Below are positions 16,214 through 24,606 of a stretch of DNA of 64,000 nucleotides, piece after piece. Position 1 is the first letter of the stretch, and every line of letters starts with the position of its first letter. The stretch lies in the NCBI GenBank assembly GCA_035626395.1, contig DASPNR010000042.1, positions 813,206 through 877,205 of the forward strand. Direction: 5' to 3'. The stretch comes from Candidatus Limnocylindrales bacterium (GTDB taxonomy: Bacteria; Desulfobacterota; Binatia; UBA1149; CAITLU01). Under the pieces are notes generated by a model that was not told the DNA's origin, did no database searches, and saw only the letters and a list, made by a program, of their open reading frames with translations. The position numbers and the translations under genes were made by a program.

Positions 16214-16523
16214 GTCCGATCTCCTCGACATCGCCGCCCTCTTTTTTTGGCATATGCGGCGTGCGCAGACGCGAGCGAAATTCACGTCTCCTTTCGTTCC
16301 CTACAGGGGTGTTACCAAAGCAACAATGGGGTTCCACCATTAGGAAGCGAATTTTTTCGCCCCTTGCATGACCAGTGAAAAAACCGTGGCAGGCGCCGTG
16401 GTTGACGGACGACAAACAAAGCAGGTCCGAAGCTGACCGATCTGCAACGCAGAAATGCACGACGTTGCCTTTGTTCCACCGCGAAGGGCCGCATAGCTTC
16501 GACACAAACGCCGGAGGTTCAGC
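16214..16523. other. 310-bp divergent regulatory region
   Basis: Separates the Cys-rich gene (minus) from cysteine synthase (plus). It contains the promoter-like element for the minus gene (16298-16326), giving a leader of about 80 nt. A small hairpin GCGAA-TTTT-TTCGC lies at 16347-16360. I see no convincing sigma-70 promoter for the plus-strand gene. Confidence 0.5.
16298..16326 (-). promoter_or_regulatory. Predicted promoter of the Cys-rich secreted protein gene
   Basis: On the minus strand TTGTTG (16326-16321), a 17-nt spacer and TAGGGA (16303-16298) precede the 14120-16213 gene. The spacer contains TGGTAACACC. The surrounding 33 bp recur at 13773-13805, with a conserved ACA-N4-TGT dyad overlapping the -10 end, which could be an operator. 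The -10 is poor for a housekeeping promoter. Confidence 0.45.
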
Positions 16524-17531
16524 GTGGATATCTGCAGCGGGTTCGTGCAAGCGATCGGTCGAACGCCATTGATACGGCTGCGCGGCCCGTCGCTGGCCAC
16601 CGGCTGCGACATCCTGGGCAAGGCCGAATTCCTCAACCCCGGAGGTTCGGTCAAGGATCGTACCGCCTGGTTCCTGATCGAGGACTTCGAAGAGCGTGGC
16701 CTCCTGGGCCCTGGCGGCGTGATCGTCGAAGGGACCGCCGGAAACACCGGCATCGGCATCGCGCTGGTTGCCGCGGCGCGCGGGTATCGCGCCGTCATCG
16801 TGATGCCCGAGACGCAGAGTGCCGAGAAGAAGGAGACGCTGCGGCTGTTCGGCGCCGACCTTCGGCTCGTGCCAGCCGTTCCATACAAGAACCCGGGCAA
16901 CTACGTTCACGTCTCCGAGCGCCTGGCCAAGGAGCTGGCGGCGAGCGAGCCGGGCGGCGCCGTCTGGGCGCAGCAGTTCGACAACACCGCCAACCGCCGC
17001 GGCCACCATCGCACCACCGGCCCGGAGATCTGGCAGCAGACCGACGGGCGCATCGACGGCTTCGTCTGCGCCGTCGGCACGGGCGGAACGCTGGCCGGCG
17101 TCGGCAGCTTCCTCAAGGAACGAAACCCGCAGATCAAGATTGCCATCGCCGATCCGATGGGAGCGGCGCTGTATGCGTACTACACGCGCGGCGTGCTGGA
17201 GAGCCAGGGAAGCTCCATCACCGAAGGGATCGGGCAGGGCCGCATCACGGCGAACCTGCAGGACGCTCCGGTCGACCTGGCGTTCCAGATCGCGGACGAG
17301 GAAATGCTTTCGTACGTCTTCTCCCTGCTGCGCGAAGAAGGGCTGTGCGTGGGCGGATCCACCGGTGTCAACGTCGCCGGCGCGGTGCGCCTTGCCCGCG
17401 AGCTCGGCCCCGGCCACACCATCGTCACCATCCTTGCCGACGGCGGTCAGCGTTATCAGAGCAAGCTGTTCAATCCGGCGTATCTGCGAGCGCTGGGGCT
17501 GCCGGCGCCCGACTGGCTCGAGCTGGGCTGA
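16524..17531 (+). CDS. cysK: Cysteine synthase A-like PLP enzyme
   Basis: 335 residues from a GTG at 16524, chosen because GGAGG lies 9 bp upstream and the product starts in register with the family (IGRTPLIRL at residues 11-19). The PLP Lys is Lys44 in NPGGSVKDR; the substrate loop TAGNTGIG is at 71-78. QFDNTANRRGHHRTTGPEIW and the Gly-rich GTGGTLAG phosphate loop are present. It makes cysteine from O-acetylserine and sulfide, or acts as a related beta-replacement enzyme. Slightly longer than the usual 310 residues because of extra residues around 120-140. No serine acetyltransferase gene is adjacent. A strong hairpin terminator follows. Confidence 0.92.
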   Translation: MDICSGFVQAIGRTPLIRLRGPSLATGCDILGKAEFLNPGGSVKDRTAWFLIEDFEERGLLGPGGVIVEGTAGNTGIGIALVAAARGYRAVIVMPETQSAEKKETLRLFGADLRLVPAVPYKNPGNYVHVSERLAKELAASEPGGAVWAQQFDNTANRRGHHRTTGPEIWQQTDGRIDGFVCAVGTGGTLAGVGSFLKERNPQIKIAIADPMGAALYAYYTRGVLESQGSSITEGIGQGRITANLQDAPVDLAFQIADEEMLSYVFSLLREEGLCVGGSTGVNVAGAVRLARELGPGHTIVTILADGGQRYQSKLFNPAYLRALGLPAPDWLELG

Positions 17532-17556
17532 CCGGCGGCCACCGCCGGCAAAAGAA

Positions 17557-17586
17557 AAGGCCGGGCATGCTCGCATGCCCGGCCTT
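17557..17586. terminator. Bidirectional intrinsic terminator
   Basis: A perfect 14-bp stem AAGGCCGGGCATGC (17557-17570) / GCATGCCCGGCCTT (17573-17586) with a 2-nt nominal loop, between converging genes ending at 17531 and 17619. An A-rich stretch (aaaagaaaa) precedes it on the plus strand, which is a T-run for the minus-strand transcript. Confidence 0.85.
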
Positions 17587-17618
17587 CGTCTGTCAGCGGC
17601 GCGCCGCTGGTCGGCTGA

Positions 17619-19532
17619 TCACTCCGCGCAGTTCACTTCATTGCAGTCGCAAATCGTGGGCGCGCAGGTGACGGTGTCGTTGTTGGCGTAAGGAGCGTTG
17701 CTCGTGTCCGGGTCGTTCTCGCACGAGCCGCCGGGGCAGTCGGCGCCGCTGGTGCACAGCCCGCCGGCGTTGGTGCCGCCCTGGCACGAGTTCGTCAGGT
17801 TGCAGTCGCCGCCGGTGTTGTTGCAGTCGGCGTTGACCCAGCCCGTGTTCGAGATCATCGCGTTGACGAAGTCGAGGATGCGCACGGGGTTGCCGTCCGC
17901 GTCGCGGCTCTTCGTCTCGGTGTAGATCTTGTCCGAGCCGAACATGGTGTGGCGCGACCCGGCGCCGGTGAAGTACCGGTAGTTCGGCGATGCCGCCGCG
18001 ATCTGCGACTTGAAGTCGCGCATGCACTGGTTCCACTGGCAGGTCGGAACCCACCAGTTGCCCCAGGCCGCCACGTTGTCCGGGTTCTTCATGACCTGGA
18101 AGAAGTTGCACTGGCTGCCGCCGCCGCCGTCGTACGAGGAGTCGTAGTGAGCGAAGCGGGCATTGGGGAAGCGTGCCGCCAGGCCATTGGTCAGCTCCAC
18201 GATCGAGAGCTGGGTGACCGGAGGCTCGACGCCCGGAATGTCGGTCGGCAGAACCTCTTCGACCTTCCACGAGCTCTGGATGTAGCTGTCGAGCCACTCC
18301 TTGGTGATCACGCCCACGCCGCCGTCGCCGAGGACGGAGAAGTCGGCCGACGGCCACACGTCGCGGATCAGGTAGTACGAGTTCATGATCGCGCCGTAGG
18401 AGCCGGCGCTGGAGCCGGTGACGAAGACCGCCTCGGGATCGAGGAAGTGCTCGCGCGCCCATTTCTCCACGACCGCCGCATTGGTGCGGCCGCGGTGATA
18501 GGCGGTGCTGCCCGATCCATACGTCGTGCTGTTGGCGCCGCCCCAGTGCACGTCGCAGCTGCAGTAGGTCACGAAGACCACGCTCCAGTTGCGGAAGGGG
18601 TTGTCGGGATTGTCGAGGTCGGCGAACCCGGTGCCGACCAGCTCGGGATTGTCGCCCGCATCGGCCGTGCGCGAGCAGGTGCCGATGCCGAAGCAGCTGG
18701 CGTTGTTCCAGCAGGCGCCGCCGCCCTGGTAGTACATGAGGATCTTGTTCTCGTCGCCGCTGTGGCCGCGGCGCGCGAAGAACAGGTAGGGATCGCCGTC
18801 GACGCACGCCGGCTTGAGGTCCTTGCCGAGGTACGGAACGGTGCTGCCGGGAACGATGGTCTGGGCGGTCGTCGGGTAGTCCGGCGCGGTCGTGGTACGC
18901 TCGTGAACCTCGCTCAGTGCGTCGGCAAGCGCCTCGTTCATCGCGGTCTCGTCGCCGGCAGCGCAGGCGACCCCCGCATCGGCCACGATCGCGTCGAGCG
19001 TGGCGTCGAGCGCCGTGGCCAGCTCGCTCAGCGACGCGTTGAGGATGGCCTTGTCGGCGTCCTTCGACGGGTCCTTGATGTACTTGCCGTGCGCCTTGGT
19101 CGCGGCGCTGAGGTACTTGCCGATGGCGCCGATCTGCTTCTGGACGCAGGCCGACACGTCGTCGTCATTGAGGTCCAGGCCGCTGGTGAGGCCTGCGACC
19201 GCCGCCTGCACCAGGCCGGTGACGTCCAGTCCGAGGCCCTCGCTGCTGGAGGTGGCCTCGTCGCACGAAGAAGACTTCTTGGCGGCAGTGGCCTCGGTCT
19301 TGTCCCACGCAGCGTCGAGCTTGGCCTGGGAAGCCGCAATGTCGGCGGTGGGATCTTCGCCGGTTTTCACCTGACCGGCCAGCGCCTTGGCAACGGCAGC
19401 CGCGTGCTTGCCGAGGGCCTGCTGCTTCTTGGCGACGCACACGTTGGCCGGATAGGGGCCGGCCTGGGCGGACGTCGCTGCGACCGCCACGCTCACGAGC
19501 GCGGTCGCGAACAAAGTTCTGGTTCGAATCAT
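17619..19532 (-). CDS. Secreted pectinacetylesterase-family hydrolase with N-terminal helical modules
   Basis: 637 residues from the ATG at 19532 (GGAGA upstream), with a signal peptide MIRTRTLFATALVSVAVAATSAQA. Residues of about 28-225 are Ala/Lys-rich helical modules opening with VCVAKKQQALGKHAA and ACVQKQIGAIGKYLS, the same pattern as in the 14120-16213 protein. From about residue 235 the protein matches the pectinacetylesterase/Notum-like alpha/beta hydrolase family: ILMYYQGGGACWN (oxyanion region), FVTYCSCDVHWG, the nucleophile elbow VTGSSAGSYG with Ser375, and a late His in GAGSRHTMF. The C-terminal 75 residues are Cys-rich. Probably an extracellular carbohydrate or ester deacetylase; substrate unknown. 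Confidence 0.88.
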   Translation of the reverse strand: MIRTRTLFATALVSVAVAATSAQAGPYPANVCVAKKQQALGKHAAAVAKALAGQVKTGEDPTADIAASQAKLDAAWDKTEATAAKKSSSCDEATSSSEGLGLDVTGLVQAAVAGLTSGLDLNDDDVSACVQKQIGAIGKYLSAATKAHGKYIKDPSKDADKAILNASLSELATALDATLDAIVADAGVACAAGDETAMNEALADALSEVHERTTTAPDYPTTAQTIVPGSTVPYLGKDLKPACVDGDPYLFFARRGHSGDENKILMYYQGGGACWNNASCFGIGTCSRTADAGDNPELVGTGFADLDNPDNPFRNWSVVFVTYCSCDVHWGGANSTTYGSGSTAYHRGRTNAAVVEKWAREHFLDPEAVFVTGSSAGSYGAIMNSYYLIRDVWPSADFSVLGDGGVGVITKEWLDSYIQSSWKVEEVLPTDIPGVEPPVTQLSIVELTNGLAARFPNARFAHYDSSYDGGGGSQCNFFQVMKNPDNVAAWGNWWVPTCQWNQCMRDFKSQIAAASPNYRYFTGAGSRHTMFGSDKIYTETKSRDADGNPVRILDFVNAMISNTGWVNADCNNTGGDCNLTNSCQGGTNAGGLCTSGADCPGGSCENDPDTSNAPYANNDTVTCAPTICDCNEVNCAE

Positions 19533-19610
19533 GGTCGTCTCCGATGGTTTCTGGTGAGGCCGGCAGAACGGTATCGGATGACGCCGCTCCCTCCCCCGGC
19601 AAACTGGCCG

Positions 19611-19639
19611 AAGGTAGGCGCCAAGCGTGGTCGAAGCAA
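19611..19639 (-). promoter_or_regulatory. Predicted promoter of the esterase gene
   Basis: Minus-strand TTGCTT (19639-19634), 17-nt spacer, TACCTT (19616-19611), leaving a leader of about 70 nt before the ATG at 19532. Confidence 0.45.
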
Positions 19640-19786
19640 GAAGCGAACTAGGGGGAGAGCACAGAGCGGCCGAGTCGCGTACTTTATGGCCGTCCCAGCT
19701 CCTGCCGCCATCGCGAACGCGATCCGCGACTAGCCGCAATGACGCGTCGCGCCGTGCTGGTGGATGCGGCGATGCATCATTTTCTG

Positions 19787-19815
19787 TTGTCTCAGCCCTC
19801 CGGTCTGTTTACACG
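19787..19815 (+). promoter_or_regulatory. Predicted promoter of the propeller/cytochrome gene
   Basis: TTGTCT (19787-19792), 17-nt spacer, TACACG (19810-19815), about 60 bp before the ATG at 19877, which has GGGAGGGAA as ribosome binding site. Confidence 0.4.
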
Positions 19816-19876
19816 CTAGGCAGCATCTCCGGGCCGCGAGGGGCGGTCCGGCCTTCCTGGGAGGGAATCGCACAGA

Positions 19877-22800
19877 ATGATCGCTTTCAATCGGCGCCGC
19901 CGCGTGGCGCTCCTCGTCCTTGCGGCCGCACTTGTGACGGCCACCACCGGCGCGGTCGCCGCTCCGCCCTCCTACACGCTCTTCGAGTCGGGGCAGGTCC
20001 GCCCGCTGGCGATGTCGCCCGACGGTACGCTGCTGTTCGCGTGCAACACGCCCGACGCGCGCCTCGAGGTCTTCTCGATCACCGGCGGCGGCCTGGCGCA
20101 CGTCGGTGCCGTGCCGGTCGGGCTGGAGCCGGTGGCCGTTGCCGCGCGCAGCAACACCGAGGTCTGGGTCGTCAACCACCTCTCCGACAGCGTCAGCATC
20201 GTCGACGTCTCGACGCCGTCGGCTCCACGCGTCACGCGCACGCTGCTGGTAGGCGATGAGCCGCGAGACATCGTCTTCGCGGGGAGCTCGGGAAATCGCG
20301 CGTTCATCACGACGGCGCATCGCGGGCAGAACGGCGGCTTCGACCCGCAGCTGACCACCGCCGGCATCGGCCGCGCCGATGTCTGGGTCTTCGATGCCAG
20401 CAATCTCGGCAGCACGCTCGGCGGTACGGCGCTGACGCGCTTGACGCTTTTCGGCGATACACCGCGCGCCCTCACGGTCAGCCCCGACAAGAGCACGGTG
20501 TACGCAGCGGTCTTTCATTCGGGCAACAAGACGACGACCCTGAACGAGGGCCGCATTCCCAATGGCGGCCAGGCCGCCGGCGGCTTGCCGGCGCCCAACA
20601 CCGATCACACAGGCCGAGCGCAGCCCGAGGTGGGGCTCATCGTCAGGCACAACGGCACGGCATGGGTGGACGAGCTCGGCCGCAACTGGTCGAGCCACGT
20701 CATGTTCAACCTGCCCGACAACGACGTGTTCCTGATCAACGCGAACACGGACCCGCCGAGCGCGGTCGCCGGCGCCGCCGGCCTGCGCAAGAGCGTCGGC
20801 ACGATCCTGTTCAACATGGCGACCAATCCGGTCTCGGGAAAGGTCTACGTCTCCAACCTGGAGTCGCGCAACGAGGTCCGCTTCGAAGGTCCGGGCATCT
20901 TCGCCGACACCACCGTTCGCGGGCACATCGCCGAGAGCCGCATCACCGTCATCGACGGCACGACCATCACCCCACGCCACCTGAACAAGCACATCAATTA
21001 CGACAGCTGCTGCGCCCCCAACCCCAGCACCGAGAATTCCAATTCCCTGGCGTTCCCGTTGGAGATGGTGGTGTCGTCGGACGGCGCGACCATGTATGTC
21101 GCGGCGCACGGCTCGAGGAAGATCGGCGTCTTCTCCACCGCCGAGATCGAGAGCAACACGTTCGTTCCCGACGATGCCGACCACATCGCGGTCACCGGCG
21201 GCGGTCCCGCCGGCCTGGTGCTGGACGAGGCACGCGGGCGGCTGTACGTGCTGACGCGCTTCGACAACTCGGTCTCCATCGTCAACACGGCGCTCGGCGT
21301 GGAGACGGCGCACGTGCCTCTCCACAATCCCGAGTACGAATCGATCACGGCCGGCCGCCGCTTCCTCTACGACGCCGCCCACACCTCCAGCCACGGCGAT
21401 TCGGCGTGCGCCAGCTGCCACATCTTCGGCGACTTCGACTCGCTGGCCTGGGACCTGGGCAATCCGGACGACGAGCTGCTCAACAACCCCGGCCCGTTCG
21501 TCGTCGGCCCGTTCAACGATCCCGACTTCCATCCCATGAAAGGCCCCATGACCACGCAAAGCCTGCGCGGCATGGACAACCACGGCCCCATGCACTGGCG
21601 CGGCGACCGCACCGGCGGCAACGACGCGTCCTCAGCGCAGCCCAACAGCGGCGCGTTCGACGAGGATGCGAGCTTCAAGAAGTTCAACGGGGCCTTCTCG
21701 GGACTGCTCGGCCGCGCCTCCGACCTGACTTCCGAGGAGATGCAGCAGTTCACCGATTTCATCCTGCAGGTGAACTATCCGCCCAACCCGATCCGCGCGC
21801 TCGACAACACCCTGACGGCGGCGGCGCAGTCCGGCAGCAACTTCTTTTTCGGCGCCACTTCCGACACGTTCCAGAACTGCAACGGCTGCCACGTCACCAA
21901 CGCCGCCGGCAATGCCCAATTCGACATCGAACGACCTGGTTTCTTCGGCTCCGACGGGCGCAGCAGCTTCGAGAACGAAACGCAGATCTTCAAGGTGGCC
22001 CACCTGCGCAACATGTACCAGAAGGTCGGCATGTTCGGCATGGCCTCGGTCGGCTTCTTCAACTCGGGCGACAACGGGCACAAGGGCGATCAAATCCGCG
22101 GCTTCGGCTTCCTGCATGACGGCAGCACCGACACGCTGTTCCGTTTCCACCAGGCCACCGTCTTCAACCAGGGGAGCTTCAACAGCGGCGGGTTCTCCTC
22201 CGACACGCAGAGGCGCAACATGGAGCAGTTCATGCTCCAGTTCCCGAGCAACCACGCGCCGATCGTCGGGCAGCAGATCACCCGCACCTCCACCAACGGT
22301 GCCACCGTCGATCCTCGCATGACGCTGCTGGTGCAGCGCGCCACCGCCGGCGAGTGCGATCTGATCGCCAAGGGAACCGTTGCCGCGGAGGCTCGCGGCT
22401 GGGTGTTCAGCAGCGGTAGCTTCACCAGCGATCGCGCCTCCGAGGGCACGATCAGCGACGCCTCGCTGCGCGCACTCGCCAACACGGCCGGCCAGGAGAT
22501 CACCTACACGTGCACGCCGCTGGGCTCGGGCGTGCGCGCCGGCATCGATCGCGACGAAGACGGCTACCGGGACCGCGACGAGCTCGACGCCGGTGCCAAT
22601 CCGGCCAACCCCAACAGCTATCCGGGCAGCGAGCCCACCTGCGGCGATGGAATCCAGGATGCCGGCGAGCAGTGCGACAACGGCAACGCCAACAGCGACA
22701 CGACGCCCAACGCCTGCCGCGAGGACTGCACGCTCCCAGGATGCGGCGACGACGTCACCGACAGCGGCGAGCAGTGCGACGACGGCGGCGACAACAGCGA

Positions 22801-24367
22801 CACCGTGCCGAATGCCTGCCGGGAGGATTGCACGCTGCCGAGCTGCGGCGACGATGTCGTCGACAGCGGCGAGCAGTGCGACAACGGAGGCGACAACAGC
22901 GACACGGTCCCGAACGCGTGCCGCACCGACTGCAGCAACGCCCACTGCGGCGATGACGTCGTCGACAACGGCGAGGCCTGCGACGACGGCGGCGACAACA
23001 GCGACACGGCCCCCAACGCGTGCCGCACGAGCTGCGCGCTGCCGTTCTGCGGCGACGATGTCGTCGACAGCGGCGAGCAGTGCGACGACGGCGTGGCCAA
23101 CAGCAACACGCTGGGCGATGCCTGCCGCACCTCGTGCACGCTGCCGTCCTGCGGCGATGACGTCGTCGACAGCGGCGAGGAATGCGACAACGGCGGCGAC
23201 AACAGCAACACCGCCCCCAACGCCTGCCGGAGCGACTGCGATGCGCCCTCCTGCGGCGACGGCGTCACCGACAACGGCGAGGGCTGCGACGACGGCAATG
23301 GCATCGACGACGACGCGTGCCGCAACAACTGCTCGCTGGCCAGCTGCGGCGACGGCGTGGTGCAGACGGGCGAGGAGTGCGACGACGACAACGAGTCCAA
23401 CACCGATGCCTGCCTGAACACCTGTCTGGACGCGAGCTGCGGTGACGGTTACGAGCAGGCGAGCGTGGAGGAATGCGACAACGGCATCCTCAACGACGAC
23501 CAGACGCCGAATGCGTGCCGCGAGAACTGCACCGATCCGGAGTGCGGCGATGGCGTCACCGACAGCGGCGAGGCCTGCGATGACGACAACGGCGCGACCG
23601 GCGACGGCTGCCGCCCCGACTGCACCAGCGAAGTGTGCGGCGACGGCATCCGCGACGCCGGTGAGACCTGCGACGGCAGCCAGCTCGGCGGGCAGAGCTG
23701 TTCGGGCCTCGGCTACAGCAGCGGAACGCTCGGCTGCACGATGGGCTGCAACTACGACACCTCGGGTTGCATCACCGACCCGTACTGCGGCGACGGCATG
23801 ATCAACGACACCGGCGAGACCTGCGACGGCAGCAACCTGGGCGGCCTGACCTGCGCCGACCTTGGCTACGTCGGCGGCGCCCTGAGCTGCACCGGCCAGT
23901 GCGGGTACGACGAGATCGGCTGCTACCGCGCCTTCAACACCAAGTCGATCAAGCTCAGCGCGCTCAATGCGGGACCGGGCCAGCAGAAGCTCAAGCTCGG
24001 CAGCGACTCGATGATCGGCACCGGCGTCGTGTTCAACCCCTTCACCGAAGAGACGCAGATCGTGCTATCGGAGGAAGGCGAGGTGGTGTGGTCGGCCGTC
24101 ATTCCGGCCGGCAGCGCCAACTGGAGCCTGGCGGGCAACACGGTCAAGTGGAAGTCGAAGACGGATCCGAGCGGTCTGATGACGCTGTCGGTCGGACTTG
24201 CCGGGCAGCCGTTCGCGGTCAAGTTCAAGGCCAAGTACGCAACCGTCGAAGGTGCAGCGTTCGCTTCGCCGCTCGAGGTCACGTTCCGCGTCGGCGACGA
24301 TACGTTCTTCGGGACGGTGCCGTGTACGACGCATATCGATGGCGACAAGATGTACTGCCGTTTCTGA
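19877..24367 (+). CDS. Giant secreted beta-propeller, di-haem cytochrome c, cysteine-repeat protein
   Basis: 1496 residues, ATG at 19877. A signal peptide (RRRRVALLVLAAALVTATTGAVAA) is followed by a YVTN-like beta-propeller of about 450 residues (repeated blades such as PLAMSPDGTLLFACN and ALTVSPDKSTVYAAV). A cytochrome c region comes next, with CASCH at 511-515 and CNGCH at 668-672 and Met-rich segments nearby (KVGMFGMASVGFF). A bridge ends in a Ca-binding-like DRDEDGYRDRDELDAG. Twelve Myxococcus-type Cys repeats span about 922-1352, and a 144-residue beta domain closes the protein. The haem part resembles di-haem peroxidase/MauG-type proteins. Expected outside the inner membrane, possibly on the surface, with a redox role. 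Partners unknown. Confidence 0.9.
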   Translation: MIAFNRRRRVALLVLAAALVTATTGAVAAPPSYTLFESGQVRPLAMSPDGTLLFACNTPDARLEVFSITGGGLAHVGAVPVGLEPVAVAARSNTEVWVVNHLSDSVSIVDVSTPSAPRVTRTLLVGDEPRDIVFAGSSGNRAFITTAHRGQNGGFDPQLTTAGIGRADVWVFDASNLGSTLGGTALTRLTLFGDTPRALTVSPDKSTVYAAVFHSGNKTTTLNEGRIPNGGQAAGGLPAPNTDHTGRAQPEVGLIVRHNGTAWVDELGRNWSSHVMFNLPDNDVFLINANTDPPSAVAGAAGLRKSVGTILFNMATNPVSGKVYVSNLESRNEVRFEGPGIFADTTVRGHIAESRITVIDGTTITPRHLNKHINYDSCCAPNPSTENSNSLAFPLEMVVSSDGATMYVAAHGSRKIGVFSTAEIESNTFVPDDADHIAVTGGGPAGLVLDEARGRLYVLTRFDNSVSIVNTALGVETAHVPLHNPEYESITAGRRFLYDAAHTSSHGDSACASCHIFGDFDSLAWDLGNPDDELLNNPGPFVVGPFNDPDFHPMKGPMTTQSLRGMDNHGPMHWRGDRTGGNDASSAQPNSGAFDEDASFKKFNGAFSGLLGRASDLTSEEMQQFTDFILQVNYPPNPIRALDNTLTAAAQSGSNFFFGATSDTFQNCNGCHVTNAAGNAQFDIERPGFFGSDGRSSFENETQIFKVAHLRNMYQKVGMFGMASVGFFNSGDNGHKGDQIRGFGFLHDGSTDTLFRFHQATVFNQGSFNSGGFSSDTQRRNMEQFMLQFPSNHAPIVGQQITRTSTNGATVDPRMTLLVQRATAGECDLIAKGTVAAEARGWVFSSGSFTSDRASEGTISDASLRALANTAGQEITYTCTPLGSGVRAGIDRDEDGYRDRDELDAGANPANPNSYPGSEPTCGDGIQDAGEQCDNGNANSDTTPNACREDCTLPGCGDDVTDSGEQCDDGGDNSDTVPNACREDCTLPSCGDDVVDSGEQCDNGGDNSDTVPNACRTDCSNAHCGDDVVDNGEACDDGGDNSDTAPNACRTSCALPFCGDDVVDSGEQCDDGVANSNTLGDACRTSCTLPSCGDDVVDSGEECDNGGDNSNTAPNACRSDCDAPSCGDGVTDNGEGCDDGNGIDDDACRNNCSLASCGDGVVQTGEECDDDNESNTDACLNTCLDASCGDGYEQASVEECDNGILNDDQTPNACRENCTDPECGDGVTDSGEACDDDNGATGDGCRPDCTSEVCGDGIRDAGETCDGSQLGGQSCSGLGYSSGTLGCTMGCNYDTSGCITDPYCGDGMINDTGETCDGSNLGGLTCADLGYVGGALSCTGQCGYDEIGCYRAFNTKSIKLSALNAGPGQQKLKLGSDSMIGTGVVFNPFTEETQIVLSEEGEVVWSAVIPAGSANWSLAGNTVKWKSKTDPSGLMTLSVGLAGQPFAVKFKAKYATVEGAAFASPLEVTFRVGDDTFFGTVPCTTHIDGDKMYCRF
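22640..23931 (+). repeat. Twelve in-frame cysteine-rich coding repeats
   Basis: About 100-bp units inside the propeller/cytochrome gene, each beginning CGDG or CGDD and containing G-E-x-C-D and a C-R-x-x-C. The first six are nearly identical (CGDDVVDSGEQCD...NACR), while units 7-12 diverge and the last two are of a longer GGxxC type. The DNA is also repetitive, so assembly collapse or copy-number change is possible here. Confidence 0.9.
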
Positions 24368-24379
24368 TTCAAGAGCGGG

Positions 24380-24468
24380 GCGGCCTCGCATAGCGCCCCG
24401 TCTACTTCGTTGGACGGCTCGGGGCTCGCTCCAGCGGGCCTCCAGCCCGCTTGCGCTCACGCCTCGCC
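24380..24468. repeat. 89-bp direct repeat, copy 1
   Basis: Matches 24518-24606 with a single mismatch (T/G at 24386 versus 24524). Contains a 7-bp hairpin AGCGGGC-CTCCA-GCCCGCT. Copy 1 also has GGGGCG upstream, which can pair with its CGCCCC to form a terminator-like hairpin just past the stop at 24367. Confidence 0.92.
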
Positions 24469-24517
24469 GTCCGCCTCGTATCCGTGGCACTCTGCGCGGC
24501 CGCTCTTGAAACCGCGG

Positions 24518-24606
24518 GCGGCCGCGCATAGCGCCCCGTCTACTTCGTTGGACGGCTCGGGGCTCGCTCCAGCGGGCCTCCAGCCCGCTTGCGCTCACGC
24601 CTCGCC
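24518..24606. repeat. 89-bp direct repeat, copy 2
   Basis: Second copy, 49 bp after the first. It ends exactly one base before the stop codon (24607-24609) of the minus-strand sulfatase-like gene. Looks like a dispersed genomic palindromic repeat (REP-like) rather than a coding duplication. Confidence 0.92.

Larger units (their letters stand above)
19533..19876. other. 344-bp divergent regulatory region
   Basis: Separates the esterase gene (minus) from the propeller/cytochrome gene (plus). No gene is supported. Contains a good minus-strand promoter candidate (19611-19639) and a plus-strand candidate (19787-19815). Confidence 0.5.

Noticed and set aside
17557..17586. Perfect palindrome as a protein-binding operator
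   Set aside because: Its position between two converging stop codons and the flanking A/T-rich stretch fit a bidirectional terminator better.
19730..21595. Minus-strand 621-codon frame opposite the propeller
   Set aside because: Shadow of the propeller gene; the plus-strand product has a signal peptide and haem motifs.
22640..23931. Regularly spaced DNA repeats resembling a CRISPR array
   Set aside because: The repeats are in-frame coding units of about 100 bp with conserved Cys codons and no unique spacers.
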